Assembly: GCA_038210415.1 (NCBI GenBank)
Contig: JBBQWS010000020.1
Location: 1-50,010, forward strand
Length of the DNA: 50,010 nucleotides
Source: JBBQWS01 sp038210415
GTDB taxonomy: Bacteria; Actinomycetota; Actinomycetes; Prado026
Direction: 5' to 3'
The translations under genes and the position numbers were made by a program. The first letter of the stretch is position 1; each line of letters begins with the position of its first letter. Positions 7,877 to 16,842 of this stretch are shown piece after piece. The notes beneath the pieces are model-generated. The model was not told the origin of the DNA, did not search any database, and was given only the letters and a program-made list of their open reading frames with translations.

Positions 7877-8431
7877 ATGGGCCTGGAAGAGAAGCTGCCG
7901 AGCGGCATCCTGCTGACGAGCGTCGAGAAGCTCGCCGGCTACGCCCGCAAGTCCTCGCTGTGGCCCGCGACCTTCGGTCTGGCCTGCTGCGCCATCGAGA
8001 TGATGGCGACTGGCGCCGGCCGTTACGACCTGGCCCGCTTCGGCATGGAGGTCTTCCGGGCCTCGCCGCGCCAGGCCGACCTGATGATCGTCGCAGGGCG
8101 GGTCAGCCAGAAGATGGCCCCCGTGGTCCGCCAGATCTACGACCAGATGCCGGAGCCGCGGTACGTCCTCGCGATGGGGGTCTGCGCGTCGTCCGGCGGC
8201 ATGTTCAACAACTACGCCATCGTCCAGGGGGTCGACCACATCGTCCCGGTCGACATGTACCTCCCCGGCTGCCCGCCGCGTCCGGAGATGCTGCTGGACG
8301 CGATCCTGAAGATCCACGAGCAGATCCAGGACGAGAAGCTCGGTGCCCAGCGCCGCCGCGAGATCGTCGAGCTCGAGCAGGCCGCCATGCGGGCTACCCC
8401 GACGTCCGAGATGAAGGGCCTGCTCCGGTGA
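7877..8431 (+). CDS. nuoB: NADH-quinone oxidoreductase subunit B
   Basis: This 184-residue peripheral subunit holds the terminal [4Fe-4S] cluster N2, which passes electrons to menaquinone. The four ligands are visible: the tandem C37-C38 in FGLACCAIEM, C103 in MGVCASSGG and C132 in LPGCPPRPE. The ATG at 7877 starts MGLEEKLPSGILLTSVEKL, which fits homologues. The in-frame ATG at 7778 overlaps nuoA and is not used. The stop overlaps the nuoC GTG by three bases (GTGA), indicating translational coupling. Confidence 0.95.
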   Translation: MGLEEKLPSGILLTSVEKLAGYARKSSLWPATFGLACCAIEMMATGAGRYDLARFGMEVFRASPRQADLMIVAGRVSQKMAPVVRQIYDQMPEPRYVLAMGVCASSGGMFNNYAIVQGVDHIVPVDMYLPGCPPRPEMLLDAILKIHEQIQDEKLGAQRRREIVELEQAAMRATPTSEMKGLLR

Positions 8432-9114
8432 CCGTGAGCAACCTGCCCGAGCCGTCGGCCGCCGAGCCTCAGGTCGTCGCCGTCCGCGCGGGCATGTTCG
8501 GCGCCCACGACGGTGGCGACACCTCGGGGTACGGCCGGCTGCGTCGCCCGGTGCTCCTGCCGGGCGCCGCCACGCGTCCCTACGGCGACTGGTTCGACGA
8601 GGCAGCCGACACCCTCGAGCGGATCTTCCCCGAGTACGCCGATGCGGTCGAGGCCGTCGTCGTCGACCGGGGGGAGCTCACCTTCCACGTCCGGCCCGAG
8701 CACCTCGTCGGCTTCTGCCAGGTGCTGCGCGACGATCCGACCCTGCGGTTCGAGATGTGCCTGGGTGTCAGCGGCGTCCACTTCCCCGAGCAGACCGGTC
8801 GCGAGCTGCACGCGGTCTATCCGCTGCTGTCGATCACCCACAACCGGCGGGTGCGGGTCGAGGTGTCGGTGCCGCAGGACGCGCCGCACATCCCCTCGGT
8901 GGTCACCGTCTACCCGGCCAACGACTGGCACGAGCGCGAGGCCTGGGACTTCTTCGGCATCGAGTTCACGGGTCACACGGCCCTCTCCCGGATCCTGATG
9001 CCGGACGACTGGCCCGGCCACCCGCAGCGCAAGGACTACCCGCTGGGCGGAATCCCGGTCGAGTACAAGGGTGCCCAGATCCCGCCCCCCGACCAGCGGA
9101 GGTCGTACACCTGA
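8428..9114 (+). CDS. nuoC: NADH-quinone oxidoreductase subunit C
   Basis: This 228-residue 30-kDa-type subunit packs against NuoD in the quinone module. The family signature is clear in VYPANDWHEREAWDFFGIEFTGH ... LMPDDWPGHPQRKDYPLGG. It is a stand-alone NuoC, not a NuoCD fusion. The GTG at 8428 overlaps the nuoB stop, and the first 50 residues form a variable actinobacterial extension. Its TGA shares one base with the nuoD ATG (TGATG). Confidence 0.94.
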   Translation: MTVSNLPEPSAAEPQVVAVRAGMFGAHDGGDTSGYGRLRRPVLLPGAATRPYGDWFDEAADTLERIFPEYADAVEAVVVDRGELTFHVRPEHLVGFCQVLRDDPTLRFEMCLGVSGVHFPEQTGRELHAVYPLLSITHNRRVRVEVSVPQDAPHIPSVVTVYPANDWHEREAWDFFGIEFTGHTALSRILMPDDWPGHPQRKDYPLGGIPVEYKGAQIPPPDQRRSYT

Positions 9115-10490
9115 TGAGTCCTACCGACAACGTCACCTACGAGGGCGCCGGCCCCGAAACCGCGTCGATCGACGACGCGTACGCCGGGTCCCGCGAGACG
9201 ACCGAGGGCACCGTCTACACGGTCACCGGCCAGGACTGGGACACCGTCGTGCAGGGCGCGCAGTCCGAGCACGCCGAGCGCGTGGTCGTGAACATGGGCC
9301 CGCAGCACCCGTCCACCCACGGGGTGCTCAGGCTGATCCTCGAGCTCGACGGCGAGACGGTCACCGAGGCTCGGGTCGGCGTCGGCTACCTGCACACCGG
9401 GATCGAGAAGAACCTCGAGTACCGATCCTGGACTCAGGGCGTCACCTACGTCACCCGCATGGACTACCTCTCGCCGTTCTTCAACGAGGCGGCGTACTGC
9501 CTCGGCGTCGAGAAGCTGCTGGGCATCACCGAGCAGATCCCGGCCAGGGCGTCGGTGATCCGGGTCATGCTGATGGAGCTCAACCGGGTCTCGTCCCACC
9601 TCGTGGCGCTGGCCACCGGCGGCATGGAGCTGGGCGCCCTCACGGCGATGATCTTCGGGTTCCGCGAGCGCGAGACCGTCCTCGACCTGTTCGAGCTCGT
9701 CACCGGCCTGCGCATGAACAACGCGTTCATCCGCCCCGGCGGGGTGGCCCAGGACCTCCCGCCCGGCGCCGTCGACAGCATCGCCGACGCGATCGCCCTG
9801 CTGCGCACCAACTTCCGCGACATGGACAAGCTCCTCGTCGACAACGGCATCTGGCGGGCCCGCACCGACGGCATCGGCTACCTCGACCTCACCGGCTGCG
9901 CGGCGCTCGGCATCACCGGCCCGGTCCTGCGGGCCACCGGCTTGCCGCACGACCTGCGCAAGAGCCAGCCCTACTGCGGCTACGAGACGTACGACTTCAA
10001 GGTCGCGACCCGCGACACCTGCGACGCGTACGGCCGTTTCCTGATCCGGCTCGACGAGATGAAGGAGAGCCTCAAGATCGTCGAGCAGTGCCTCGACAAG
10101 CTCGAGCCGGGCCCGGTGATGGTCGAGGACCGCAAGATCGCGTGGCCGGCCCAGCTGGCCCTCGGTTCCGACGGCATGGGCAATTCCCTCGACCACATCA
10201 AGCACATCATGGGCGAGTCGATGGAAGCCCTGATCCACCACTTCAAGCTGGTCACCGAGGGCTTCCACGTGCCGGCCGGGCAGGTCTACCAGGCGGTCGA
10301 GTCGCCTCGCGGCGAGCTCGGGGCGCACATTGTGTCCGACGGTGGCACCCGGCCTTACCGCGTCCACTTCCGTGACCCGTCTTTCAACAACCTGCAAGCG
10401 ACCGCGGCGATGTGCGAAGGCGGCATGCTCGCCGACGTGATCGTCGCAGTGGCCAGCATCGACCCCGTCATGGGCGGAGTGGACCGATGA
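9114..10490 (+). CDS. nuoD: NADH-quinone oxidoreductase subunit D
   Basis: This 458-residue 49-kDa-type subunit forms the quinone head-group site with NuoB. Motifs include VVNMGPQHPSTHGVLR with the quinone-binding histidine, GYLHTGIEKNLEYRSW, and the C-terminal VVAVASIDPVMGGVDR-type ending (here IVAVASIDPVMGGVDR). The first 55 residues are a poorly conserved actinobacterial leader. This is the only nuoD in the window, which matters because the second nuo cluster has none. The stop overlaps the nuoE ATG (ATGA). Confidence 0.95.
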   Translation: MSPTDNVTYEGAGPETASIDDAYAGSRETTEGTVYTVTGQDWDTVVQGAQSEHAERVVVNMGPQHPSTHGVLRLILELDGETVTEARVGVGYLHTGIEKNLEYRSWTQGVTYVTRMDYLSPFFNEAAYCLGVEKLLGITEQIPARASVIRVMLMELNRVSSHLVALATGGMELGALTAMIFGFRERETVLDLFELVTGLRMNNAFIRPGGVAQDLPPGAVDSIADAIALLRTNFRDMDKLLVDNGIWRARTDGIGYLDLTGCAALGITGPVLRATGLPHDLRKSQPYCGYETYDFKVATRDTCDAYGRFLIRLDEMKESLKIVEQCLDKLEPGPVMVEDRKIAWPAQLALGSDGMGNSLDHIKHIMGESMEALIHHFKLVTEGFHVPAGQVYQAVESPRGELGAHIVSDGGTRPYRVHFRDPSFNNLQATAAMCEGGMLADVIVAVASIDPVMGGVDR

Positions 10491-11194
10491 CCCTGTCAAC
10501 GCCGCGGACCAGCGCCGGCGCGTTCAGCGAGACGACCCTCGACGAGATGCGGGCGATCATCGCCCGCTACCCCAGGCCCAGGTCGGCCCTGCTGCCGATG
10601 CTCCACCTCGCCCAGTCCGTCGAGGGCTACGTGACGCCGGCCGGCATCGAGCTGTGCGCCGAGCTGCTCGCGATGACCACGGCGGAGGTGTCCGCGGTCG
10701 CGACGTTCTACACGATGTACAAGCGGCGCCCGGTCGGTGACTACCACGTCGGGGTCTGCACCAACACGCTGTGCGCGATCATGGGCGGCGACGCGATCTT
10801 CGGGGCGCTCAAGGAGCACCTCGACGTCGGCAACGACGAGACCACGGCCGACGGCCGGGTGACCCTCGAGCACATCGAGTGCAATGCCGCCTGCGACTAC
10901 GCCCCGGTCGTGATGGTCAACTGGGAGTTCTTCGACAACCAGGACGTCGAGTCGGCCGCCACCTTGGTCGACGACCTGCGGGCCGGCCGTGACGTCCGCT
11001 CCACCCGAGGGCCCAAGGTCTGCACGTTCCGGCAGGTCGAGCGGGTGCTCGCCGGGTTCCCCGACGGGCTCGCGGGCGAAGGACCGTCGGCCGGTCCGGC
11101 GACCCTGGTGGGCCTCCAGATCGCGCACGAGCGCGGCGACACTGCTCCGGCCATGCCGGCACCGGCCGCGCCCGCAGACGCACAGGAGGGCTGA
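10487..11194 (+). CDS. nuoE: NADH-quinone oxidoreductase subunit E
   Basis: This 235-residue thioredoxin-like subunit of the NADH module binds the [2Fe-2S] cluster N1a through C91 and C96 (CTNTLC) and C132 and C136 (CNAAC). The N terminus has the helical LDEMRAIIARYPRPRSALLPMLH block. Residues after about 170 form a Pro/Ala-rich tail longer than in enterobacterial NuoE but common in actinobacteria. Its reading frame is intact, although its partner nuoF is interrupted. An AGGAGG close to its stop serves as ribosome binding site for nuoF. Confidence 0.94.
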   Translation: MTLSTPRTSAGAFSETTLDEMRAIIARYPRPRSALLPMLHLAQSVEGYVTPAGIELCAELLAMTTAEVSAVATFYTMYKRRPVGDYHVGVCTNTLCAIMGGDAIFGALKEHLDVGNDETTADGRVTLEHIECNAACDYAPVVMVNWEFFDNQDVESAATLVDDLRAGRDVRSTRGPKVCTFRQVERVLAGFPDGLAGEGPSAGPATLVGLQIAHERGDTAPAMPAPAAPADAQEG

Positions 11195-11197
11195 ACC

Positions 11198-12160
11198 GTG
11201 ACGTTGACCCCCGTCCTGTCCGCGCACTGGGACGAGCCCGACTCGTTCACCATCGACGGGTACGAGCGACACGAGGGCTACGACGCGCTGCGCACCGCGC
11301 TGACCAGGCACCCGGACGAGCTGATCCAGCTGGTCAAGGACTCCGGCCTGCGGGGTCGCGGCGGCGCTGGCTTCCCCACCGGCATGAAATGGGGCTTCAT
11401 CCCGCAGGGCGACGGCAAGCCGCACTACCTGGTCGTCAACGCCGACGAGTCCGAGCCGGGCACCTGCAAGGACACCCCGCTGCTCATGGCCAACCCGCAC
11501 GTCCTGCTGGAAGGCGTGGCCATCGCGTCGTTCGCGATCCGCTGCAACCACGCCTTCATCTACGTCCGCGGCGAGATCGTGCACGTCGTGCGCCGGCTGC
11601 AGGCGGCCGTCGAAGAGGCCTACGCCAAGGGCTACCTCGGCAAGGACATCCTCGGCACCGGCTACGACCTCGACGTCACGGTGCACGCCGGTGCGGGCGC
11701 GTACATCTGCGGTGAGGAGACGGCGCTGCTCGACTCGCTCGAGGGCATGCGCGGCCAGCCTCGGCTGCGGCCGCCGTTCCCGGCCATCGCCGGGCTGTAC
11801 GCCTGCCCGACGGTCGTCAACAACGTGGAGTCGATCGCGAGCGTCCCGGCGATCGTCCGGGGAGGCGCGGCCTGGTTCTCGTCGATGGGCACCGAGAAGT
11901 CCAAGGGGATGACGCTGTACTCCCTGTCCGGCCACGTGACGCGCCCCGGCCAGTACGAAGCCCCGCTCGGCATCACCCTGCGTGAGCTGCTCGACCTTGC
12001 CGGTGGAGTCCGAGAGGGCCACGAGCTGAAGTTCTGGACCCCCGGTGGCTCGTCCACGCCGATGTTCACGGCTGATCACCTCGACGTCCCGCTCGACTAC
12101 GAGGGGGTCGGGGCGGCCGGTTCGATGCTCGGCACCAAGGCCTTGCAGATCTTCGACTAG
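11198..12160 (+). CDS. nuoF: NuoF N-terminal fragment (FMN and NADH domains)
   Basis: This 320-residue product is what would be translated if the amber codon at 12158 terminates. The GTG at 11198 has AGGAGG 8 bases upstream. The fragment keeps the Rossmann-like flavin/NADH domain and the SLBB-like region, but lacks the N3 iron-sulfur domain that electrons cross from FMN to NuoG. It would not be expected to support normal NADH:quinone activity. Confidence 0.7.
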   Translation: MTLTPVLSAHWDEPDSFTIDGYERHEGYDALRTALTRHPDELIQLVKDSGLRGRGGAGFPTGMKWGFIPQGDGKPHYLVVNADESEPGTCKDTPLLMANPHVLLEGVAIASFAIRCNHAFIYVRGEIVHVVRRLQAAVEEAYAKGYLGKDILGTGYDLDVTVHAGAGAYICGEETALLDSLEGMRGQPRLRPPFPAIAGLYACPTVVNNVESIASVPAIVRGGAAWFSSMGTEKSKGMTLYSLSGHVTRPGQYEAPLGITLRELLDLAGGVREGHELKFWTPGGSSTPMFTADHLDVPLDYEGVGAAGSMLGTKALQIFD

Positions 12161-12169
12161 ACCACGTGC

Positions 12170-12496
12170 GTGCTGCGTGCGGTGCTGCGCTGGACCGAGT
12201 TCTACAAGCACGAGTCGTGTGGCAAGTGCACCCCCTGCCGCGAGGGAACCTACTGGCTCGTACAGATCCTCGAACGCCTGGAGCAGGGTGAGGGGAGCGA
12301 GGCCGACCTGGCCACGTTGCTGGACCTCTGCGACAACATCCTCGGCCGGGCGTTCTGCGCACTCGGCGACGGGGCGACCAGCCCGATCACCTCGTCGATC
12401 CAGTACTTCCGCGACGAGTACCTCGCCCACCTGACCGCGGGCGGCTGCCCCTTCGACCCGGTCGCCTCCACCGTCTTCGCGGGAGCGCACGCCTGA
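12170..12496 (+). CDS. NuoF C-terminal fragment (N3 [4Fe-4S] domain)
   Basis: The 108-residue open frame is in phase with the upstream part. It holds the CxxCxxC and distal cysteine ligands of cluster N3 and ends FDPVASTVFAGAHA as full NuoF does. Independent translation would need GTG 12170, which lacks a Shine-Dalgarno sequence, so separate expression is doubtful. Its TGA overlaps the nuoG ATG (TGATG). Confidence 0.45.
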   Translation: MLRAVLRWTEFYKHESCGKCTPCREGTYWLVQILERLEQGEGSEADLATLLDLCDNILGRAFCALGDGATSPITSSIQYFRDEYLAHLTAGGCPFDPVASTVFAGAHA

Positions 12497-14943
12497 TGAC
12501 CGTCACCACCACCGGCTCAGCCTCGGGCGGGTCCACTGCTCCGGTCCCCGCCGACCTGATCGCGCTGACCATCGACGGGATCGAGCTCCGCGTCCCCAAG
12601 GGCACCCTGGTCATCCGGGCTGCCGAGATGCTGGGTATCGCGATCCCGCGGTTCTGCGACCACCCGCTGCTCGACCCCGTCGGCGCCTGCCGCCAGTGCC
12701 TCGTCGAGGTCGAGGGACAGCGCAAGCCGCTGGCCTCGTGCACCACGACGGCCACCGAGGGCATGGTCGTCCGGACGCAGCTCACCTCGGCCGAGGCCGA
12801 CAAGGCGCAGAAGGGGGTCATGGAGCTCCTGCTCATCAACCACCCGCTCGACTGCCCGGTGTGCGACAAGGGCGGCGAGTGCCCGCTGCAGAACCAGGCG
12901 CTGTCGAACGGCCGGTCCGAGTCGCGCTTCCAGGGGGTCAAGCGCACCTTCCCGAAGCCGATCAAGCTGTCGACCCAGGTGCTCCTGGACCGCGAGCGTT
13001 GCGTGAACTGCGCGCGCTGCACCCGGTTCGCCGACCAGGTGGCGGGCGACCCGTTCATCGAGCTGGTCGAGCGGGGCGTCTCGCAGCAGGTCGGCATCTA
13101 CGCCGACCAGCCGTTCAACTCGTACTTCTCCGGCAACACCGTGCAGATCTGTCCGGTGGGCGCGCTGACCGGTTCGGCGTACCGGTTCCGGTCGCGCCCG
13201 TTCGACCTGATCTCCAGCCCCACGGCCTGCGAGCACTGCGCGTCCGGTTGCGCTCTACGCGCCGACCACCGTCGCGGCACGGTGCTGCGCCGCCTGGCCA
13301 GCGACGACCCCGCCGTCAACCGGGAGTGGAACTGCGACAAGGGCCGTTGGGCCTTCCACTACGCCGGGCAGGACGACCGCCTCACGACGCCGCTGGTCCG
13401 CGACGCGTCCGGCGAGCTGGTCGAGGCGTCGTGGCCCGAGGCGCTCGAGCTCGCCGCGCGCGGGCTGGCCGCCGCCGCGAGCCAGGGCGGTGTCGGGGTG
13501 CTCGCCGGCGGACGGCTGACCGTCGAGGACGCCTATGGCTACGCCAAGTTCGCGCGGCTCGCGCTGGGCACCGACGACATCGACTTCCGGGCCCGTCCGC
13601 ACTCCGCCGAGGAGGCGACGTTCCTTGCCGCTCTCGTCGCCGGACGCGGGGTCGCATCCGACGGCAGCCCGACCTACGCCGACCTCGACCACGCCCCGGC
13701 CGTGCTTCTTGTCGGGTTCGAGCCGGAGGACGAGTCGCCGATCGTGTTCCTGCGGCTGCGGGCCGCCGCCCGGCGCGGGAAGGTGCGGGTCTTCTCCATC
13801 GCCCCGTTCGCGTCGCGCGGTCTCGAGCGGATGTCCGGCACCCTGCTCCGCACGACACCCGGCCACGAGCCGTCGACCCTCGACTCGCTGGCGTCCGGTT
13901 CCGACGACTCCGCACGGCTGCTCCGCGAGCCCGGGTCGGTGCTGCTTGTCGGCGAGCGGCTGGCAGCCGTTCCTGGTGCCCTGAGCGCTGCGGCCCGGCT
14001 GGCCGAGGCCACCGGCGCCAAGCTGGGCTGGGTCCCGCGCCGGGCCGGTGAGCGCGGTGCCCTGGACGCCGGTGCGCTGGCCGGTGTGCTGCCCGGCGGC
14101 CGCCCGGTCGCCGACGCCGCGGCCCGGGTCGACACCGCGGCTGTCTGGGGCACCTCGCAGGCGCTGCCGGCCAGCCCCGGCCGCGACGGCAACGCGATCA
14201 TCGCCGCGGCTGCCGCGGGCGAGCTGGGGGCACTCCTGGTGGGTGGCGTCGAGGTCGACGACCTCGCCGATCCCGCCGCCGCCCTTGTCGCACTCGATAG
14301 CGTTCCCTTCGTGGTCTCCCTCGAGGTGCGTCGAAGCGCGGTGACCGAGCGCGCCTCCGTCGTGCTGCCTGTCGCGCCGGCGGCCGAGAAGCCCGGCTCC
14401 TACCTCAACTGGGAGGGTCGGGCCCGGTCGTTCGACGCGGTGCTGCGCGAGTCGCAGGCGATGAGCGACGTGCGGGTCCTGTCGATGCTCTCCGACGAGC
14501 TCGGTCGTCCGATCTCGTTGCCGACCCCTGCGGCGGCTCGCACCGAACTGGCCGAGTTCGAGCCCTGGACCGGGTCCCGCCCGGCTGCCCCCGACGCCCC
14601 GGCCTCGCCGGCCACCGCCGGCAACGGCGAGGCGGTGCTCGCGACCTGGCGGCACCTGCTCGACTCGGGCCGCATGCAGGACGGCGAGCCGTTCCTGGCC
14701 GGCACCGCACGGCCCCTGACCGCCCGGCTCTCGGCAGCCACGGCGGCCGGGCTCGGCGTCGGCACCGGCGACCTGGTCACCGTCTCCACCGACAGCGGCG
14801 AGATCACCGCGCCGGTAGAGGTCACCGACCTGCCCGACCACGTGGTCTGGCTGCCCACCCACTCACCCGGGTCCGCAGTGCGCCGAGAGCTCGGCGTCGA
14901 CGCGGGCTCCGTGGTCCGGCTGCGCGCGGGGAGCTCCTCATGA
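12496..14943 (+). CDS. nuoG: NADH-quinone oxidoreductase subunit G
   Basis: This 815-residue subunit is the largest of the NADH module and carries a chain of iron-sulfur clusters. Visible ligands are C54, C65, C68 and C82 for [2Fe-2S] N1b, H116, C120, C123 and C129 for N5, and C169, C172, C175 and C219 for N4. C245, C248, C252 and C280 (CEHCASGC ... WNCDKG) form the extra N7-type site of many bacteria. The C-terminal two thirds is the molybdopterin-oxidoreductase-like fold without evident cofactor function. The ATG at 12496 overlaps the nuoF stop, so its translation may depend on ribosomes that the nuoF amber codon would remove (polarity). The stop overlaps the nuoH ATG. Confidence 0.94.
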   Translation: MTVTTTGSASGGSTAPVPADLIALTIDGIELRVPKGTLVIRAAEMLGIAIPRFCDHPLLDPVGACRQCLVEVEGQRKPLASCTTTATEGMVVRTQLTSAEADKAQKGVMELLLINHPLDCPVCDKGGECPLQNQALSNGRSESRFQGVKRTFPKPIKLSTQVLLDRERCVNCARCTRFADQVAGDPFIELVERGVSQQVGIYADQPFNSYFSGNTVQICPVGALTGSAYRFRSRPFDLISSPTACEHCASGCALRADHRRGTVLRRLASDDPAVNREWNCDKGRWAFHYAGQDDRLTTPLVRDASGELVEASWPEALELAARGLAAAASQGGVGVLAGGRLTVEDAYGYAKFARLALGTDDIDFRARPHSAEEATFLAALVAGRGVASDGSPTYADLDHAPAVLLVGFEPEDESPIVFLRLRAAARRGKVRVFSIAPFASRGLERMSGTLLRTTPGHEPSTLDSLASGSDDSARLLREPGSVLLVGERLAAVPGALSAAARLAEATGAKLGWVPRRAGERGALDAGALAGVLPGGRPVADAAARVDTAAVWGTSQALPASPGRDGNAIIAAAAAGELGALLVGGVEVDDLADPAAALVALDSVPFVVSLEVRRSAVTERASVVLPVAPAAEKPGSYLNWEGRARSFDAVLRESQAMSDVRVLSMLSDELGRPISLPTPAAARTELAEFEPWTGSRPAAPDAPASPATAGNGEAVLATWRHLLDSGRMQDGEPFLAGTARPLTARLSAATAAGLGVGTGDLVTVSTDSGEITAPVEVTDLPDHVVWLPTHSPGSAVRRELGVDAGSVVRLRAGSSS

Positions 14944-16274
14944 TCCAGGCGTTGGCCACGCTCCCCACGTCGGAGGAGAGCCTGGGCATGTTCGGCCAGG
15001 ACCCCTGGTGGCTGATCGTGATCAAGGCGGTCGCCGTCTTCGGGATCCTCGTGCTGCTCACCCTGTTCAACATCTGGGCCGAGCGGCGCATCGTCGCCCG
15101 CATGCAGCAGCGGGTGGGCCCCAACCGGGTCGGGCCGTTCGGGTTGCTGCAGGGCCTCATGGACGGCATCAAGCTCGCCCTGAAGGAAGACATCATCCCG
15201 ACCGCCGCGGACAAGGTCGTCTACATCCTGGCGCCGTTGCTGGCGGCGATCCCGGCGTTCCTGACCTGGGCGGTCATCCCGATCGGTCCTGAGGTGTCGA
15301 TCTTCGGTCACCGCACCCCGCTCCAGCTCACGGACTTCCCGGTCGCCGTCCTGTACGTCATCGCGATCGCGTCGGTCGGCATCTACGGCATCGTGCTGGC
15401 CGGATGGTCGAGCGGCTCGACCTACCCGCTGCTGGGCGGGCTGCGTTCGAGTGCTCAGATGATCTCGTACGAGATCCCGATGGGCCTGTCGTTCGTGGCG
15501 GTGTTCCTGGCTGCAGGGTCGATGTCGACGTCGGCCATCGTCGACGCGCAGCAGTCCCGCTGGTTCATCGCGGTCGTGCCGGTGTCGTTCCTCATCTACG
15601 TGGTCTCCATGGTCGGCGAGACCAACCGGGCCCCGTTCGACCTCGCCGAGGCCGAGGGCGAGCTCGTCGGCGGGTTCCACACCGAGTACTCCTCGCTGAA
15701 GTTCGCGATGTTCTTCCTGGCCGAGTACATCAACCTCGTGACGGTCTCGGCCCTCGCGACCACCCTGTTCCTGGGTGGCTGGCGCGCTCCGTGGCCGATC
15801 TCGTTGTGGTCTCAGGCAAACTCCGGCTGGTGGCCGGTGCTCTGGTTCTTCGGCAAGCTGCTCGCGTTCGTGTTCGTGTTCATCTGGATGCGGGGCACGC
15901 TGCCGCGGCTTCGGTACGACCAGTTCATGAAGCTCGGTTGGCAGTTCCTGATCCCGGTGTCGTTGGTCTGGATCGTGGCCGTGGCGGGCGTCCGCGTGGC
16001 CCGCGCCGAGGGCAGCGACCTGCAGCGTTGGCTGGTGGGCCTCGCGGTCGTGCTGGCGATCCTGATCGCCGTCTACGTGTTCGTCGTGCCCGGCGAGTCC
16101 GACCGCGACGCCGACGCCGAGGCCTTGGCGTTCGAGGCCGAGGAACCCACGGCGTTCGACGGCGGTTACCCTGTTCCGCCGATGCCGGGCCAGGTCTTTG
16201 CGGGCCAGCTGGTGCCCGGTCACGCCGAAACACCTGACGACTCGAACCCCGAACAGGAGCCGACCGGTGCCTGA
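14940..16274 (+). CDS. nuoH: NADH-quinone oxidoreductase subunit H
   Basis: This 444-residue membrane subunit has about eight helices, lines the quinone entry tunnel and joins the redox arm to the proton pumps. It has the loop AERRIVARMQQRVGPNRVGPFG, DGIKLALKEDIIP, and the acidic motif NRAPFDLAEAEGELVGGFHTEYS with E237, E239 and E241 of the E-channel. About 65 residues after the last helix form a Pro/acidic cytoplasmic tail. The ATG overlaps the nuoG stop; the end overlaps the nuoI start by 8 bases. Confidence 0.95.
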   Translation: MIQALATLPTSEESLGMFGQDPWWLIVIKAVAVFGILVLLTLFNIWAERRIVARMQQRVGPNRVGPFGLLQGLMDGIKLALKEDIIPTAADKVVYILAPLLAAIPAFLTWAVIPIGPEVSIFGHRTPLQLTDFPVAVLYVIAIASVGIYGIVLAGWSSGSTYPLLGGLRSSAQMISYEIPMGLSFVAVFLAAGSMSTSAIVDAQQSRWFIAVVPVSFLIYVVSMVGETNRAPFDLAEAEGELVGGFHTEYSSLKFAMFFLAEYINLVTVSALATTLFLGGWRAPWPISLWSQANSGWWPVLWFFGKLLAFVFVFIWMRGTLPRLRYDQFMKLGWQFLIPVSLVWIVAVAGVRVARAEGSDLQRWLVGLAVVLAILIAVYVFVVPGESDRDADAEALAFEAEEPTAFDGGYPVPPMPGQVFAGQLVPGHAETPDDSNPEQEPTGA

Positions 16275-16842
16275 TCCCAAGCCCGCCGCCGCGTACCCCG
16301 GGCGTGGCTTCGCGGTCACCTTCTTGACCATGTTCAAGAAGGTAACCACCGAGCTGTACCCGGAGGAGAAGAAGCCGACGGCCCCGCGCTACCACGGTCG
16401 GCATGTGCTGAACCGGCACCCGGACGGCCTGGAGAAGTGCATCGGATGTGAGCTGTGCGCCTGGGCCTGCCCGGCTGACGCGATCTACGTCGAGGGTGCG
16501 GCCAACAGCGAGGCCGAACGGTTCTCGCCGGGCGAGCGGTACGGACGCGTCTACCAGATCAACTACCTGCGCTGTATCTTCTGCGGCCTGTGCATCGAGG
16601 CCTGCCCGACCCGGGCACTGACGATGAGCAACGACTACGAGCTGGCCGACGACAACCGGGCCGCCCTGATCTACGAGAAGACGGACCTGCTCGCCCCGCT
16701 GCTGCCAGGGATGCTGGCGCCGCCGCACCCGACGGTGCCCGGCACCAACGAGAAGGACTACTACCTCGGCAAGGTCACCCAGTCCGTCCCCGAGCAGCAG
16801 GCGTGGGTCGACGAGCACGCCGCCGAGGAGGCCGACCGATGA
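16267..16842 (+). CDS. nuoI: NADH-quinone oxidoreductase subunit I
   Basis: This 191-residue ferredoxin-like subunit holds clusters N6a and N6b through two CxxCxxCxxxCP motifs: C58, C61, C64, C68 and C103, C106, C109, C113. The GTG at 16267 has AGGAG about 7 bases upstream and lies inside the end of nuoH. The amphipathic N terminus (FAVTFLTMFKKVTTELYPEEKK) is typical of the family. The stop overlaps the nuoJ ATG (ATGA). Confidence 0.95.
   Translation: MPDPKPAAAYPGRGFAVTFLTMFKKVTTELYPEEKKPTAPRYHGRHVLNRHPDGLEKCIGCELCAWACPADAIYVEGAANSEAERFSPGERYGRVYQINYLRCIFCGLCIEACPTRALTMSNDYELADDNRAALIYEKTDLLAPLLPGMLAPPHPTVPGTNEKDYYLGKVTQSVPEQQAWVDEHAAEEADR

Larger units (their letters stand above)
11198..12496 (+). 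pseudogene. nuoF: NADH-quinone oxidoreductase subunit F, interrupted by in-frame amber codon
   Basis: Read through, the frame spans 433 codons including the terminal stop and matches complete NuoF, the subunit that oxidises NADH with FMN and holds [4Fe-4S] cluster N3. The FMN/NADH part is intact: GLRGRGGAGFPTGMKW (about 50-65) and NADESEPGTCKD. Codon 321 (12158-12160) is TAG in QIFD*TTCVLRAV, where homologues have glutamate, so a single GAG-to-TAG change explains it. The frame then continues perfectly through CGKCTPC (C341, C344, C347) and C387 in RAFCALGDG, the N3 ligands. The next in-frame start, GTG 12170, has no ribosome binding site. Either the NADH module is inactivated, the codon is suppressed, or the base is a sequencing error; the rest of the operon looks healthy. 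Confidence 0.85.

Noticed and set aside
8757..9113. In-frame extension of nuoD upstream of 9114
   Set aside because: Overlaps nuoC in another frame and lacks conserved sequence; ATG 9114 fits the TGATG coupling seen throughout the operon.
12158..12496. Selenocysteine, pyrrolysine or programmed read-through at the nuoF amber codon
   Set aside because: No stem-loop or context supports recoding, the homologous residue is an ordinary glutamate, and TAG is used as a normal stop by menD, menF and rpmG here. Mutation or error is simpler.
14400..16349. 649-codon minus-strand frame opposite nuoG and nuoH
   Set aside because: Antisense to two well-conserved subunits; no recognisable domain.
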